Source of the DNA: Caldifarciminota bacterium
GTDB taxonomy: Bacteria > Hydrothermota > Tepidihabitantia > SM23-42
Direction: 5' to 3'
DNA length: 63,404 nucleotides
NCBI GenBank assembly: GCA_020349965.1
Contig: CP070705.1
Location: 948,279-1,011,682, forward strand
Below, in pieces: positions 35,264-44,389 of this stretch. Both the position numbers and the translations under genes were made by a program. The notes beneath the pieces are model-generated. The model was not told the DNA's origin. It ran no database searches and saw only the letters and a program-made list of their open reading frames with translations. Position 1 is the stretch's first letter; the number at the start of each line of letters is the position of its first letter.

Positions 35264-35722
35264 CTACTCGAAGTCGGGAAAGTATGTGAAGGTCAGTTCG
35301 TCTCCGCTCTTATCTTCCGCGCCCCCTGTTTTTTTATACAACGCGGTAGCCGCCACATTCGATTTGTTAGTGAGCACCCACATCTTCATTATCTTATTCT
35401 CACGGCAGAAGGTCTTCAATTCATTAATCAGAAGCGTACCCACTCCCTGATTTCTGTTTCCTTCATCGACGACGATCTCGTATAAGAGCATCATATCCTG
35501 ATCTCTATCCGCCCTCATCAACCGATATCCGAGGGCGAACCCTGCCGGCCGATCACCGGCCAACGCCACCAAGAAGTAATTATGCCCACAAGATAGAAAC
35601 TTACCGAGGTATTCCTTGCCGAGTCTCGCAATAACATCCGCGGGCGTCTCGCTTTTCAATGTGTTGATCGCACGCTCGGCCAGTGCTTCGTCACCAGCGC
35701 CGAGTCTTATGACCCTGATCAT
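35264..35722 (-). CDS. GNAT N-acetyltransferase
   Basis: A 152-residue acetyltransferase. The CoA-binding loop NRNQGVGTLLINELKTFC is near residue 84, and the C-terminal half has VLTNKSNVAATALYKKTGG. It is similar in outline to aminoglycoside-type GNATs (AAC3-like), but resistance should not be inferred. The substrate is unknown. It is tandem with the next GNAT on the same strand, 50 nt after iorB. Confidence 0.82.
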   Translation of the reverse strand: MIRVIRLGAGDEALAERAINTLKSETPADVIARLGKEYLGKFLSCGHNYFLVALAGDRPAGFALGYRLMRADRDQDMMLLYEIVVDEGNRNQGVGTLLINELKTFCRENKIMKMWVLTNKSNVAATALYKKTGGAEDKSGDELTFTYFPDFE

Positions 35723-35772
35723 CTATCACTCGTTGTGAATCGAATCGACCCTGTGGTCGGTGCGGTGCGCGT

Positions 35773-36369
35773 TCAACCGGCAATCTCCCGGCCCCGGCCA
35801 AACGCTTGTATGTTCAGGTCTACGAATTGCTCTTTTACATTCTTTCTTATCGCATCCCGCCAGTGTTTCTCCTTCAGCCGTAGAAACCTGGACAGTACAC
35901 CGAGCAGCACAATGTTGACGACACGCATATTACCCAACTCTGCAGCAATACTCGTCGCGTCGATGAAATGAGTTTTGCCCATCCTGGTCAATCGACGGTC
36001 TATGTCAGCCGGATATTCCGCCTCGCCGACCAGGACGCTCATCGGTGGTATTTCACGGTTGTCCACGATTATTTCGCCGTTCTTCTCAAGGTAGTGCGCG
36101 TAACGCAAGGCCTCGACCTTCTCGAAAGCCAGGATATAGTCGGCCGTACCCTGAGCGATGAGAGGCGAATAGACTTTCCCCCCAAAACGAATGTGGGTAA
36201 TGACGCTCCCACCGCGTTGCGCCATACCGTGTACCTCGCTCTTCTTGACGTCGAAACCCGCGAGTGACGCACAATAGCACAGGACATCCGAAGCAAGAAT
36301 GATACCCTGACCACCCACTCCGCAGATGATGACGTTCGTGTTCTCTTTTTCTCTCACGCTCTTAGCCAT
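35773..36369 (-). CDS. iorB: indolepyruvate:ferredoxin oxidoreductase, beta subunit
   Basis: A 198-residue gamma-type 2-oxoacid:ferredoxin oxidoreductase subunit. VIICGVGGQGIILASDVL (about 12-29) is the hallmark. SEVHGMAQRGGSVITHIRFG follows near residue 44. With IorA it oxidatively decarboxylates aryl pyruvates from aromatic amino acids to aryl-acetyl-CoA, reducing ferredoxin. Its ATG overlaps the iorA stop by 8 nt. Confidence 0.92.
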   Translation of the reverse strand: MAKSVREKENTNVIICGVGGQGIILASDVLCYCASLAGFDVKKSEVHGMAQRGGSVITHIRFGGKVYSPLIAQGTADYILAFEKVEALRYAHYLEKNGEIIVDNREIPPMSVLVGEAEYPADIDRRLTRMGKTHFIDATSIAAELGNMRVVNIVLLGVLSRFLRLKEKHWRDAIRKNVKEQFVDLNIQAFGRGREIAG

Positions 36370-38113
36370 CAGATTTCCTGCTCAAGAAAATTGCACTCCG
36401 CTGGCAAAGTTGAACGCACAGCCCGCAACCGACGCACAATGCTTCGTCTACAACGGCCAGCGGTTTTTCGCGGTGCTCCGGAAAAACGAGGCTTAGGGCA
36501 GGACAACCTATTCGCAGACAGAGCTTGCATCCGTTGCACGATTCTGGATCGATCCGGTATGGTGGCCTCGGTTTTACCAACAAGGCGCACGGCCTCCGGA
36601 AAACCAGAACTGCGACACCATCGTATTCCAGTGCTTGTTTAAACGCTAACTCGGTAGCAGCAAGGTCATTAGGATTTACTACCTTGACCATTTCGACGCC
36701 GCATCCCCGAGCAATATCCTCAGGTGCAATGCGACGCCCACGCTCACCTCTGGCAAGCCTACCCGTACCGGGATGAGGTTGATGTCCGGTCATTGCAGTC
36801 GTGAAGTTATCTAGAATTAGTAAACTGAGGTTCCCTTTATTATACACGGCATTGACCAAACCAGTGATACCGGAATGGAAGAATGTTGAATCACCGAGTA
36901 CGGCGACCAGTTTCTTGCTGAATTCTTTACCCAATGCTTTTTCCATACCTTGAGCATTCGTAACCGACGCGCCCATACACACGCATGTATCCATAGCACT
37001 GAGTGGAGGTAGAGCCCCGAGTGTGTAACATCCAATGTCACCCGTCACCACTAGTTTGAGTTTATTTATAACATAAAAGACGCCGCGGTGCGGGCAACCA
37101 GGACATAGTACGGGCGGCCGCGGTGGAACCTTACTGCTCTTGGCGGGGGCTTTCGTCCTTTTCGAAAAACTGCTCTTCAGCACATCTGGGGTCAGCTCGC
37201 CGCACAATGGTATCTTGTCCTTGCCCGTGACCTTTATACCCATGGCCTTGATCTCGGTCTCCAGTACCGGATCGCCTTCTTCCACTACCACAATCTTACG
37301 CACATGCTTCGCGAATCGCTTTATCATCTTCTCCGGTATTGGATGCGTAAGTGATAATTTCAGCACGCTGGCTTCGGGGAATACTTCCTTTGCGTATTGG
37401 TATGCAACGCCTGAGGTGATGATACCCAAGGTCTTCTTGCCCCATTCGATCCTGTTGTACCGAAAGACCTCACTCTGTGCGGCGATCTTCTTCAATCTCT
37501 CTTCGACCACAAGATGTAACGCCCGAGCGTGTGCCGGTAGTACAAGCCGCTTGTTTATGTCCTTTACATATCCGCTAACTTCAATTTCCTTCCTTTCTCC
37601 CAGTTCGGTCAGGCACGTAGAATGGCAAATCCTCGTCGTCAACCGCAGCAACACCGGTGTGTCGAACTTCTCCGATATCTCGAAAGCCAGCTTGGTGAAG
37701 ATCCTAGCTTCGTTGGAATCAGAAGGTTCCAGAATCGGCACTTTTGCATGGCGCCCGTAGTGACGGTTGTCCTGTTCATTCTGGGAGGACCACATGCCCG
37801 GGTCATCGGCCGAGACGACGACGAGACCGCCGGTCACACCCGAATAACCCATTGTGAAAAAGGGGTCTGCGGCAACATTGAGTCCCACATGTTTCATAGC
37901 CACGAGGGCGCGGGCACCGGCAAAACTTGCGCCGGCAGCAACCTCCAAAGCGACTTTTTCATTGACCGACCACTCGGCATTTATTTCCGGGTATTTGATG
38001 ATATTTTCAAGGATCTCGGTCGAAGGAGTCCCCGGATATGCGGTGGCAACTCTGCATCCTGCTTCCCAGGCACCACGGGCAACGGCCTCATTACCCGAAA
38101 GTAGTGATTTCAT
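36362..38113 (-). CDS. iorA: indolepyruvate:ferredoxin oxidoreductase, alpha subunit
   Basis: A 583-residue thiamine-pyrophosphate enzyme. The N-terminal pyrimidine-binding domain (SLLSGNEAVARGAWEAGC, YPGTPSTEI) is followed by a PP domain with CPGCPHRG (about 340) and GDSTFFHSGI. The C-terminus holds two [4Fe-4S] clusters (CNGCKLCLRIGC and CVGCGLCVQLC). ATG at 38113 is chosen because the predicted transcription start is at 38119. The six-base leader has no Shine-Dalgarno. It should feed acyl-CoA from aromatic amino acids into ATP formation. Confidence 0.95.
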   Translation of the reverse strand: MKSLLSGNEAVARGAWEAGCRVATAYPGTPSTEILENIIKYPEINAEWSVNEKVALEVAAGASFAGARALVAMKHVGLNVAADPFFTMGYSGVTGGLVVVSADDPGMWSSQNEQDNRHYGRHAKVPILEPSDSNEARIFTKLAFEISEKFDTPVLLRLTTRICHSTCLTELGERKEIEVSGYVKDINKRLVLPAHARALHLVVEERLKKIAAQSEVFRYNRIEWGKKTLGIITSGVAYQYAKEVFPEASVLKLSLTHPIPEKMIKRFAKHVRKIVVVEEGDPVLETEIKAMGIKVTGKDKIPLCGELTPDVLKSSFSKRTKAPAKSSKVPPRPPVLCPGCPHRGVFYVINKLKLVVTGDIGCYTLGALPPLSAMDTCVCMGASVTNAQGMEKALGKEFSKKLVAVLGDSTFFHSGITGLVNAVYNKGNLSLLILDNFTTAMTGHQPHPGTGRLARGERGRRIAPEDIARGCGVEMVKVVNPNDLAATELAFKQALEYDGVAVLVFRRPCALLVKPRPPYRIDPESCNGCKLCLRIGCPALSLVFPEHREKPLAVVDEALCVGCGLCVQLCQRSAIFLSRKSDG

Positions 38114-38125
38114 AGGTGTGTTATT

Positions 38126-38153
38126 ATTATACACACCACACGCAACATGTCAA
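38126..38153 (-). promoter_or_regulatory. promoter for iorAB
   Basis: TTGACA (38153-38148), 16-nt spacer, TATAAT (38131-38126), both consensus. Predicted start near 38119, 6 nt before the ATG. Confidence 0.87.
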
Positions 38154-38167
38154 CTTCGCGTACACCC

Positions 38168-38275
38168 GGGGACAGGCATACACTTTTAAACTTTTGCACT
38201 TTGCAGAACGAAAGTGATGATCATCGAGTGTAATACGGTGATGACAAGAAAGTTCAAAAGTGTATGCCTGTCCCC
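38168..38275. repeat. 108-bp hairpin element with 27-bp inverted arms (REP/MITE-like)
   Basis: The left arm (38168-38194) and right arm (38249-38275) are inverted complements at 26 of 27 positions; each outer end is GGGGACAGGCATACAC or its complement. The 54-bp interior holds a smaller hairpin (CACTTT 38197-38202 with AAAGTG 38211-38216) and a weaker one (TCATC 38221-38225 with GATGA 38240-38244), giving a cloverleaf-like shape. The element begins 14 bp upstream of the iorA -35 box and ends 1 bp from the buk stop codon. GGGGACAG-ended palindromes of this type accompany Y1/REP-type transposases in other bacteria; no transposase is in this window. Confidence 0.85.
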
Positions 38276-38276
38276 A

Positions 38277-39350
38277 CTATTGGTAGGTCTTTGCCTCTTC
38301 TTCTCCGCGCAGAACCCTCAGCACACCAAGTGCCAGGGCTTCCATCTCCCCTTCGCCCGGGTAAACGAAGAACTCAGGGCACAAGAATGATATCCATGTT
38401 TTCAATTGTGATACGAATCTATCCGAGTGGGCAATCCCACCGGTGATGATTAAGGCATCTATGTCGCCTTTTAGAACGACTGCATAAGCTCCCACTTCTT
38501 TCGCGATCTGATATATCATAGCATTGTACACCGCTTCTGCATCCTCATCACCCCGGGCAATCCGATCTTCTACTACTCTGATGTCATCCGTACCCAAGTA
38601 GGACAGTAACCCTCCTTCCCGATTCAATTTCTTCTTGATGTCATCATACTGATTGCCCGAAGCGAAGCACAATTTAGCCAACGGTATCGTGGGTAGAGCA
38701 CCGGTCCTCTGTGGCGAAAATGGACCGTCCTCATTGGCATTGGACGAGTCAACCTGTTTTCCTTTCAGATGAGCGGCGACCGTGATGCCGGTACCGAGGT
38801 GAATGATGATGAAACTACAATTTTCGTAAGGTTTATTCAATTTCTTTGCCGTCTTCTTCGCCACCATGCGGACGTTCAATGCATGGCTCAAAGCCTTACG
38901 CTTTATTTCCTTCAGACCCGAAAACCGCGCAAGTTCCCAAAACTCGTCGACTGAGACCGGATCGACAAAGTAAGCCTTCACATTAGATTTGCCTGCAATC
39001 TCCGCCGCGACCATCGCACCGAGCAAGGAAGGATGCTCGGACTGGTAGTTACCCGACTTGATGTCATGGATCAGCAAATCGTCAATCAGATATGTACCGC
39101 TGGTCAGAGGTTTGAAAGGCCCGCCCCGCCCCACGACCGCACTCAGTGATTCGAGAGCGACGTTCTTCGATTGCAGTAATTCTATGATCTTGTCCCTGCG
39201 AAACTCGTACTGATCGATGATCTTGGCGAATTTGAGCAACTCATCCGGATTGTGCCTCAGGTTCTCTTCAAAGACCGGATCCTCGTCATTGAATAGAGCA
39301 ACACGGGTCGAACCTGCACCCGGATTGACGACCAGGATACTGAATGCCAT
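38277..39350 (-). CDS. buk: butyrate kinase (acyl-phosphate kinase)
   Basis: A 357-residue ASKHA-fold kinase that makes ATP from an acyl phosphate. It has ILVVNPGAGSTRVALF at the start, VVGRGGPFKPLTSGTY near residue 92, and FIIIHLGTGITVAAH near 185. Its length and motifs fit butyrate/branched-chain acyl kinases and not acetate kinase. Next to iorAB it suggests ATP capture from amino-acid-derived acyl-CoA. The phosphotransacylase is not in the window. Its ~10-nt leader is little more than AGGAGG. Confidence 0.93.
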   Translation of the reverse strand: MAFSILVVNPGAGSTRVALFNDEDPVFEENLRHNPDELLKFAKIIDQYEFRRDKIIELLQSKNVALESLSAVVGRGGPFKPLTSGTYLIDDLLIHDIKSGNYQSEHPSLLGAMVAAEIAGKSNVKAYFVDPVSVDEFWELARFSGLKEIKRKALSHALNVRMVAKKTAKKLNKPYENCSFIIIHLGTGITVAAHLKGKQVDSSNANEDGPFSPQRTGALPTIPLAKLCFASGNQYDDIKKKLNREGGLLSYLGTDDIRVVEDRIARGDEDAEAVYNAMIYQIAKEVGAYAVVLKGDIDALIITGGIAHSDRFVSQLKTWISFLCPEFFVYPGEGEMEALALGVLRVLRGEEEAKTYQ

Positions 39351-39366
39351 TCAACCTCCTCAATTC

Positions 39367-39395
39367 ATGATACCACAAATACAGACTGGAGTCAA
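39367..39395 (-). promoter_or_regulatory. promoter for buk
   Basis: TTGACT (39395-39390), 17-nt spacer, TATCAT (39372-39367). Predicted start near 39360, so the transcript begins at the Shine-Dalgarno. Confidence 0.7.
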
Positions 39396-39417
39396 TCTAT
39401 ATATGTACTGCGCTCCA

Positions 39418-39445
39418 TTGACTATGTAACACGATTCCTTATACT
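39418..39445 (+). promoter_or_regulatory. promoter for secreted TPR-like protein (leaderless)
   Basis: TTGACT (39418-39423), 16-nt spacer, TATACT (39440-39445). Predicted start 39452 is exactly the A of the ATG. Confidence 0.85.
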
Positions 39446-39451
39446 AAATCA

Positions 39452-40270
39452 ATGACACTTACTCTTCTCGCAATAGTCTTATCCAGCAGTCCTGGGGTGC
39501 TTATCGTGGACAACGTCCTTTTCTATGGTGACGACCACAGGATGCGCATCCTCAACACCGGCGATATGGTCGATATAATCGACAATGCCACCGAACGATA
39601 TCAGATAAAATATGATACCGTTTTCGGCGAATTAGATAGAAATGTGATGGTCGATCTTAACAGCGGAATCGGCGAACACGAATTGTTCATCTTCTCAAGG
39701 GGATACTTTGACGATGGAGAATACGAGAAAGCCGCAAAGCTGTTGGAAATTTTTGCAAGGTACTTCGACGTCTCATACTATCTACCCGAAGCACTATACT
39801 ATCTCGGCCAATCATTAGAAGCGATCGCTTCCCTCAATGATTCATTCCCGGGTATTGAGCGCAACGAATCCGTTCACCAGAATTACTACAATGGCGATAC
39901 TTACCGTGTGATCGTAAGAGAATTCCCGTACAGTCGGTATGCAGCAAAGGCACAGTACCGGCTGATCAACATATACCGCATTAAACATCTGCCCTGGCAC
40001 GATTCGGTCGAGATAATAGAGGAAGAACTGGAGATGTGGCGCGAGTTTTGCGATAGATACCCTGAAACCGAAGAGAACGTCATGGCATTATCAGAGACTG
40101 GATACCTCGAACGCGTTCTATACGAAATCACCAGGAGTGACGACCATCGGAGTGCAGCAGTGGCGATCTTCAATGAAATAATCTCCGAATATCCCAATAC
40201 CGTATATGCAGCCTACGCCATCGTCCATCTCCATGAACTAGCGACTGGCGAGCAGATATACAAATACTAA
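39452..40270 (+). CDS. secreted protein with SH3-like and TPR-like regions
   Basis: A 272-residue product with a short hydrophobic signal (MTLTLLAIVLSSSPGVLIV). An SH3-like beta segment follows (about 25-60), then TPR/tol-pal-type repeats (about 85-260; for example GYFDDGEYEKAAKLLEIFARYF and ALYYLGQSLEAIA). It is probably periplasmic or surface-located. No family name is recognised. The predicted transcription start equals the first base of the ATG, making this one of the clearest leaderless cases. Its stop abuts the convergent polX stop. Confidence 0.75.
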   Translation: MTLTLLAIVLSSSPGVLIVDNVLFYGDDHRMRILNTGDMVDIIDNATERYQIKYDTVFGELDRNVMVDLNSGIGEHELFIFSRGYFDDGEYEKAAKLLEIFARYFDVSYYLPEALYYLGQSLEAIASLNDSFPGIERNESVHQNYYNGDTYRVIVREFPYSRYAAKAQYRLINIYRIKHLPWHDSVEIIEEELEMWREFCDRYPETEENVMALSETGYLERVLYEITRSDDHRSAAVAIFNEIISEYPNTVYAAYAIVHLHELATGEQIYKY

Positions 40271-41980
40271 TTATTGTTTCTTTATCTTCCTCCAAGTAAG
40301 CAATCTTTTCAACGGGTAGGTATTGACTACATCCTGGGGCTCGAGCCAACCACGGCGCGCCGTCGCAACTCCGAACTTCATCCAGAGTAAGCCCTTTGCA
40401 TCATGTGCATCCGTGCCGAGCGATATCTTGATCCCCATTTCCTTGGCAACCCTGAGATTGGCATCGCTCAGGTCAAGACGGTCCCAGAATGCATTGCACT
40501 CAAGCCACGTCTTCGTTTCGACCGCCTTTTCCATCACCCTGTGAAGATCGACTGCATACCCTTCGCGTGATGAGATCAACCGACCGGTCGGGTGCCCGAT
40601 GATATCGACGTAGGGATTATCCATAGCCGCGCACATCCGCTCGGTCACGTTCTTCTTAAACCCCTGATGTATTGATGCAACGACCAGATCGAATGCCTTA
40701 AGGATCTTGTCAGGATAATCCAACTTACCGCTTGGCAGGATATCGACCTCGATTCCCTTGAGCACGCGCACCTTTTTCGACTTTGCGTTGATTCTGTCGA
40801 TCTCCCTCCACTGTTTTTTCAGCCGATCGAATTCGAGACCATGGGCGTATGCCGCAGACTTTGAATGGTCCGTTATCAATATGTAATCGTACCGTAACCT
40901 CTCTGCAGCACCGACGAGGGCAGCAATCGTCGCATCCGAATCAGAATATACCGAGTGCATCTGAAGATCGCCTTTGATATCCTTCAGTTCTACAAGCCTG
41001 GGCAGTTTCTTCTTGAACGCAGCTTCTATCTCGCCACGGTCTTCACGCAGTTCGGGTGGTATGTAGCCCAACCCGAGCATCTTGTAGATCTCTGCTTCTG
41101 TCTTCCCGGCGACCATTCGCTTTCCCTTGAACAATCCATACTCGCTCAGCTTCATGCCCTTTGTCCGCGCTATGTTCCGACACCTTACATTATGCGCCTT
41201 TGACCCGGTGAAGTACTGAAGCGCTGCACCGTATGATTTCGGCTGGACGATCCTCAGGTCAACCTGCACGCCGCCTTCGACGACTATCGAACCCTTGGTG
41301 TCACCAGATGCCAGCACACGCTCGGTCCCGGGAAACTCGGTGAATATTCTCACGATCTTTGAACCGTTCCTGCCCGTCACCAGGATGTCGACGTCGCCGA
41401 TCGTCTCTTTCCACCGCCGCAGAGAACCAGCCGCAGAAATGTCTTTGATCGCCGCTTTTTGCTGCATGTAGCCTATCACATCATTCGCAACCCTTTCCGC
41501 CACTGCGATCGAGAGGCGTTCGTGTCCCTTCTCATAGAGCTCAATTCCCTTCCTTATGTTCTCTGCCTTCTTCTCACCCATGCGCGGTAGCTCGGCGAGT
41601 TTGCCACTCCTGATGGCCTTTTTCAGATCGACCAAAGTCTCCACGCCAAGTTCCTTGTTAGCGAGGGCGAGTGTCTTCGGACCAAGGTTCTGGATATCGA
41701 GCATGTTCAATAGTGATTCGGGTATTCCCTTTGTCACTTCAATGTATTTTTGCATCTTGCCCGTTTCGAGATACTCAGCGATCTTCCTGGCAATGCCGGC
41801 GCCGATACCGGACACATCGGCCAACCTGTCCTCCCGGTTCAAAACCTCTACATCCTCGACGAGATCATCGAGCACGCGTGCCGCCTTGCGGTAGGCGAGC
41901 ACGCGAAAGACCATCTCACCCTTGAACTCCAAAGCATCGGCAATGCGGTCGAATATCCTCGCCAGTTCCTTATTCTTCAT
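40271..41980 (-). CDS. polX: DNA polymerase X family protein with PHP domain
   Basis: A 569-residue repair polymerase. The N-terminal helix-hairpin-helix domain (MKNKELARIFDRIADALEFKG...) is followed by the palm with AAGSLRRWKETIGDVDILV, holding the GS motif and catalytic aspartates. The C-terminal PHP domain has DLQMHSVYSDSDA, ITDHS, IGHP and GTDAHD metal ligands, giving 3'-5' exonuclease/AP-processing activity. ATG at 41980 coincides with the predicted transcription start. Longer in-frame starts lack support. Confidence 0.95.
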   Translation of the reverse strand: MKNKELARIFDRIADALEFKGEMVFRVLAYRKAARVLDDLVEDVEVLNREDRLADVSGIGAGIARKIAEYLETGKMQKYIEVTKGIPESLLNMLDIQNLGPKTLALANKELGVETLVDLKKAIRSGKLAELPRMGEKKAENIRKGIELYEKGHERLSIAVAERVANDVIGYMQQKAAIKDISAAGSLRRWKETIGDVDILVTGRNGSKIVRIFTEFPGTERVLASGDTKGSIVVEGGVQVDLRIVQPKSYGAALQYFTGSKAHNVRCRNIARTKGMKLSEYGLFKGKRMVAGKTEAEIYKMLGLGYIPPELREDRGEIEAAFKKKLPRLVELKDIKGDLQMHSVYSDSDATIAALVGAAERLRYDYILITDHSKSAAYAHGLEFDRLKKQWREIDRINAKSKKVRVLKGIEVDILPSGKLDYPDKILKAFDLVVASIHQGFKKNVTERMCAAMDNPYVDIIGHPTGRLISSREGYAVDLHRVMEKAVETKTWLECNAFWDRLDLSDANLRVAKEMGIKISLGTDAHDAKGLLWMKFGVATARRGWLEPQDVVNTYPLKRLLTWRKIKKQ

Positions 41981-41986
41981 CAAGGA

Positions 41987-42014
41987 ATTATGGCTAAGTG
42001 ACAAAAGAAATCAA
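41987..42014 (-). promoter_or_regulatory. promoter for polX (leaderless)
   Basis: TTGATT (42014-42009), 16-nt spacer, CATAAT (41992-41987). Predicted start 41980 is the first base of the ATG. Confidence 0.75.
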
Positions 42015-42034
42015 GAGCACGGTGGACCGGGTAA

Positions 42035-42062
42035 TTGACAACAATTGTTCACTGGTTATATT
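42035..42062 (+). promoter_or_regulatory. promoter for beta-helix protein
   Basis: TTGACA (42035-42040), 16-nt spacer, TATATT (42057-42062). Predicted start near 42069; an 11-nt leader contains GGAG. Confidence 0.75.
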
Positions 42063-42079
42063 TATCAAACGGAGAAATC

Positions 42080-44389
42080 GTGAAGAAGATCGTATTTGCG
42101 TTTTTCGTGGCAATCAGCCAGGCATTTGCCATTACGGATGTAGGCGGGACTATTGCCACCAACACTGTTTGGGGGCCGACCGGCAATCCGCCGGATACGA
42201 TCTATAATGTCGTCTCACAAGTACTTGTGCCTGACACTGTCTCGTTGATCATACAGCCAGGCGTCCGTATTCAATCACAATATTATGGATTTTCAATTAC
42301 CGGCCGTTTGATCGCCAATGGGACAGTACAGGATTCGATACTGTTCACGTCAAGCTGTCCGACCCCGAACATAGCCGATTGGCCGGGTATCAGTTTTTTT
42401 GGCACAAACGATTCAAGCCACTTCAGTTACTGCATTTTTGAGTATGGTCGATGTGGCTTGGAGTTTTGCAGACATGTCACCATCAGAAATTCTCTACTCA
42501 GATTCTGCACTGAGGGCATATCATGGATCTATGGCGGATTATTCAGTGACAACGTGATAACGAACAATGCCACCGCCGGTATAACTGTGCACCAGATAGG
42601 CACACTTCTACCAACGATAAGAGACAATGTCATTTCTAACAATCCTTACGGCATACATGTCGATGGTGGAATCATGCCATGTTACATTATATCTAATTAC
42701 TTCATCAACAATGGCGTGGGAATAGATATCGAAGGCGGTCTGTCTGAAATCACCGAGGAGATGACATGGAATCCGGCAGTTGGCGGGGTAGATTGCCTGC
42801 TTTGGTCAGGCATCACAATCGCAGAATCCGGGAAATTGACGATCACGCCAAGCAACACATTCAAGATGCACGGATCCATGATCACGGTAAACGGACAGCT
42901 TGTTGCCCGTGGCACTGCAGACAGTATGATTACCTTTACATCATCCCATTCCTCCCCCAATCCCGGAGATTGGGGTGGCATATGTTTTTCCAGCTCGGCA
43001 ACCGATTCTTCGAGTATAGATCATTGTATCATCGAGTATGGACAAGGCATAACCACATTGTTTACGACACCGATGCGAATTTCACACTCAATTGTGCAAT
43101 ATAACCAAATTGAAGGTATTTTCTGCAACGGTAACATTACAATAGACAGCTGCCAAATATCCAATAATCTTGTAGGTATAGGCTATGGCGGTTCTCATTC
43201 ATCAGGGGCAGAAGCTTATTTTGGAGCAAATACAATAAGTGATAACGACCGAGGTATAGACATGGGCGGTCACCCGACCAAATTACCCGTATTCTATACG
43301 CCAAACCATTTTTCCAATAACACACACGACATCTACATCGACGGCGATGTTCTTGTCCAAGATGAATATGTTTGGAGTCCAGCAGCCGGGAGCGTCGATT
43401 GCGAAATCCTCGGTAGTATTATCATCGATACTACAGGTACGTTCACGATCACGCCAGGTAATACTTTCAAAACATATTTCTCGATATCGGTATTCGGACA
43501 ACTTATCGCCTGCGGTACCGATACGTCAAAGATTACATTCACATCGATGGCCCCGTATCCTACACCGAACAGCTGGGGTGGGATTTTCATCTCACCGTCC
43601 GCAGATAGCTGTATATTCTCCAACTGCATCATCGAATCCGCATACATCGGGATCGACGGTCAGGGTCCATTCCGCATGGATAGCTGCCTCGTAACGGGAT
43701 GCAATCTTGGTATTGGTGCGATCAATGCCATCATTGGTGCCTGCCAGTTTTCCAACCATACTAACTACGGCATCTACTGCTACGGAACAACGGATAGTCT
43801 GTTAATATCGAACAATATGATATCAGACAATCGCATCGGCATCAATTGTGAATATGGCGCACTGCCTGTTATAACACTCAACGAGATATTTGATAATACC
43901 GAATATGGGGTATTCAATGCCGACAACGATTATTGGATCTACGCTGAGAATAACTGGTGGGGCGATTCGACCGGTCCACGTGATACGTCGGATATCGACA
44001 CCCTCTATAATCCGAACGGCCTCGGCGACAGAGTGAGTGACCACGTGGATTATGACCCGTGGATCGGTTTTGCGGGATGCAAGGAACAACCGGTCGCAAT
44101 TCCGGTCATCAGCAGCAATGTATTCTACATTCCGCGCCCAAACCCTTTTGTGAAAACAACGACCTTCTCCTTCGATCTTGCCGATGAACAGAATGTACAA
44201 TGTGTAATCTACAACGCCCTGGGTCAGGAGGTACGCGGTCTCTGTGACGAGCGGCGAAATGTGGGACAACATCAAATCTTCTGGGACGGACGAGACAGCA
44301 AAGGCAGAGCGCTGCCCGCCGGCGTGTACTGGTGCCGTTTCGAAACCCCAGCAATTAAGGCCATCCGGAAAATCATCAAACTCGAGTAG
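42080..44389 (+). CDS. secreted right-handed beta-helix protein with C-terminal sorting-type domain
   Basis: A 769-residue exported protein. GTG at 42080 follows GGAG by 5 nt and opens a signal peptide (MKKIVFAFFVAISQAFA). The body is a series of NosD/parallel beta-helix turns built as three related ~190-residue blocks, each with 'ADWPGI/GDWGGI/NSWGGI' and 'HCIIEYG'-like steps, ending near NNWWGDSTGP. The last ~85 residues (PNPFVKTTTFSF...GRALPAGVYWCRFE) form a FlgD/T9SS-type A C-terminal domain. It is probably surface-anchored or secreted. It may bind or cleave polysaccharide, but no catalytic residues can be assigned. Confidence 0.85.
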   Translation: MKKIVFAFFVAISQAFAITDVGGTIATNTVWGPTGNPPDTIYNVVSQVLVPDTVSLIIQPGVRIQSQYYGFSITGRLIANGTVQDSILFTSSCPTPNIADWPGISFFGTNDSSHFSYCIFEYGRCGLEFCRHVTIRNSLLRFCTEGISWIYGGLFSDNVITNNATAGITVHQIGTLLPTIRDNVISNNPYGIHVDGGIMPCYIISNYFINNGVGIDIEGGLSEITEEMTWNPAVGGVDCLLWSGITIAESGKLTITPSNTFKMHGSMITVNGQLVARGTADSMITFTSSHSSPNPGDWGGICFSSSATDSSSIDHCIIEYGQGITTLFTTPMRISHSIVQYNQIEGIFCNGNITIDSCQISNNLVGIGYGGSHSSGAEAYFGANTISDNDRGIDMGGHPTKLPVFYTPNHFSNNTHDIYIDGDVLVQDEYVWSPAAGSVDCEILGSIIIDTTGTFTITPGNTFKTYFSISVFGQLIACGTDTSKITFTSMAPYPTPNSWGGIFISPSADSCIFSNCIIESAYIGIDGQGPFRMDSCLVTGCNLGIGAINAIIGACQFSNHTNYGIYCYGTTDSLLISNNMISDNRIGINCEYGALPVITLNEIFDNTEYGVFNADNDYWIYAENNWWGDSTGPRDTSDIDTLYNPNGLGDRVSDHVDYDPWIGFAGCKEQPVAIPVISSNVFYIPRPNPFVKTTTFSFDLADEQNVQCVIYNALGQEVRGLCDERRNVGQHQIFWDGRDSKGRALPAGVYWCRFETPAIKAIRKIIKLE

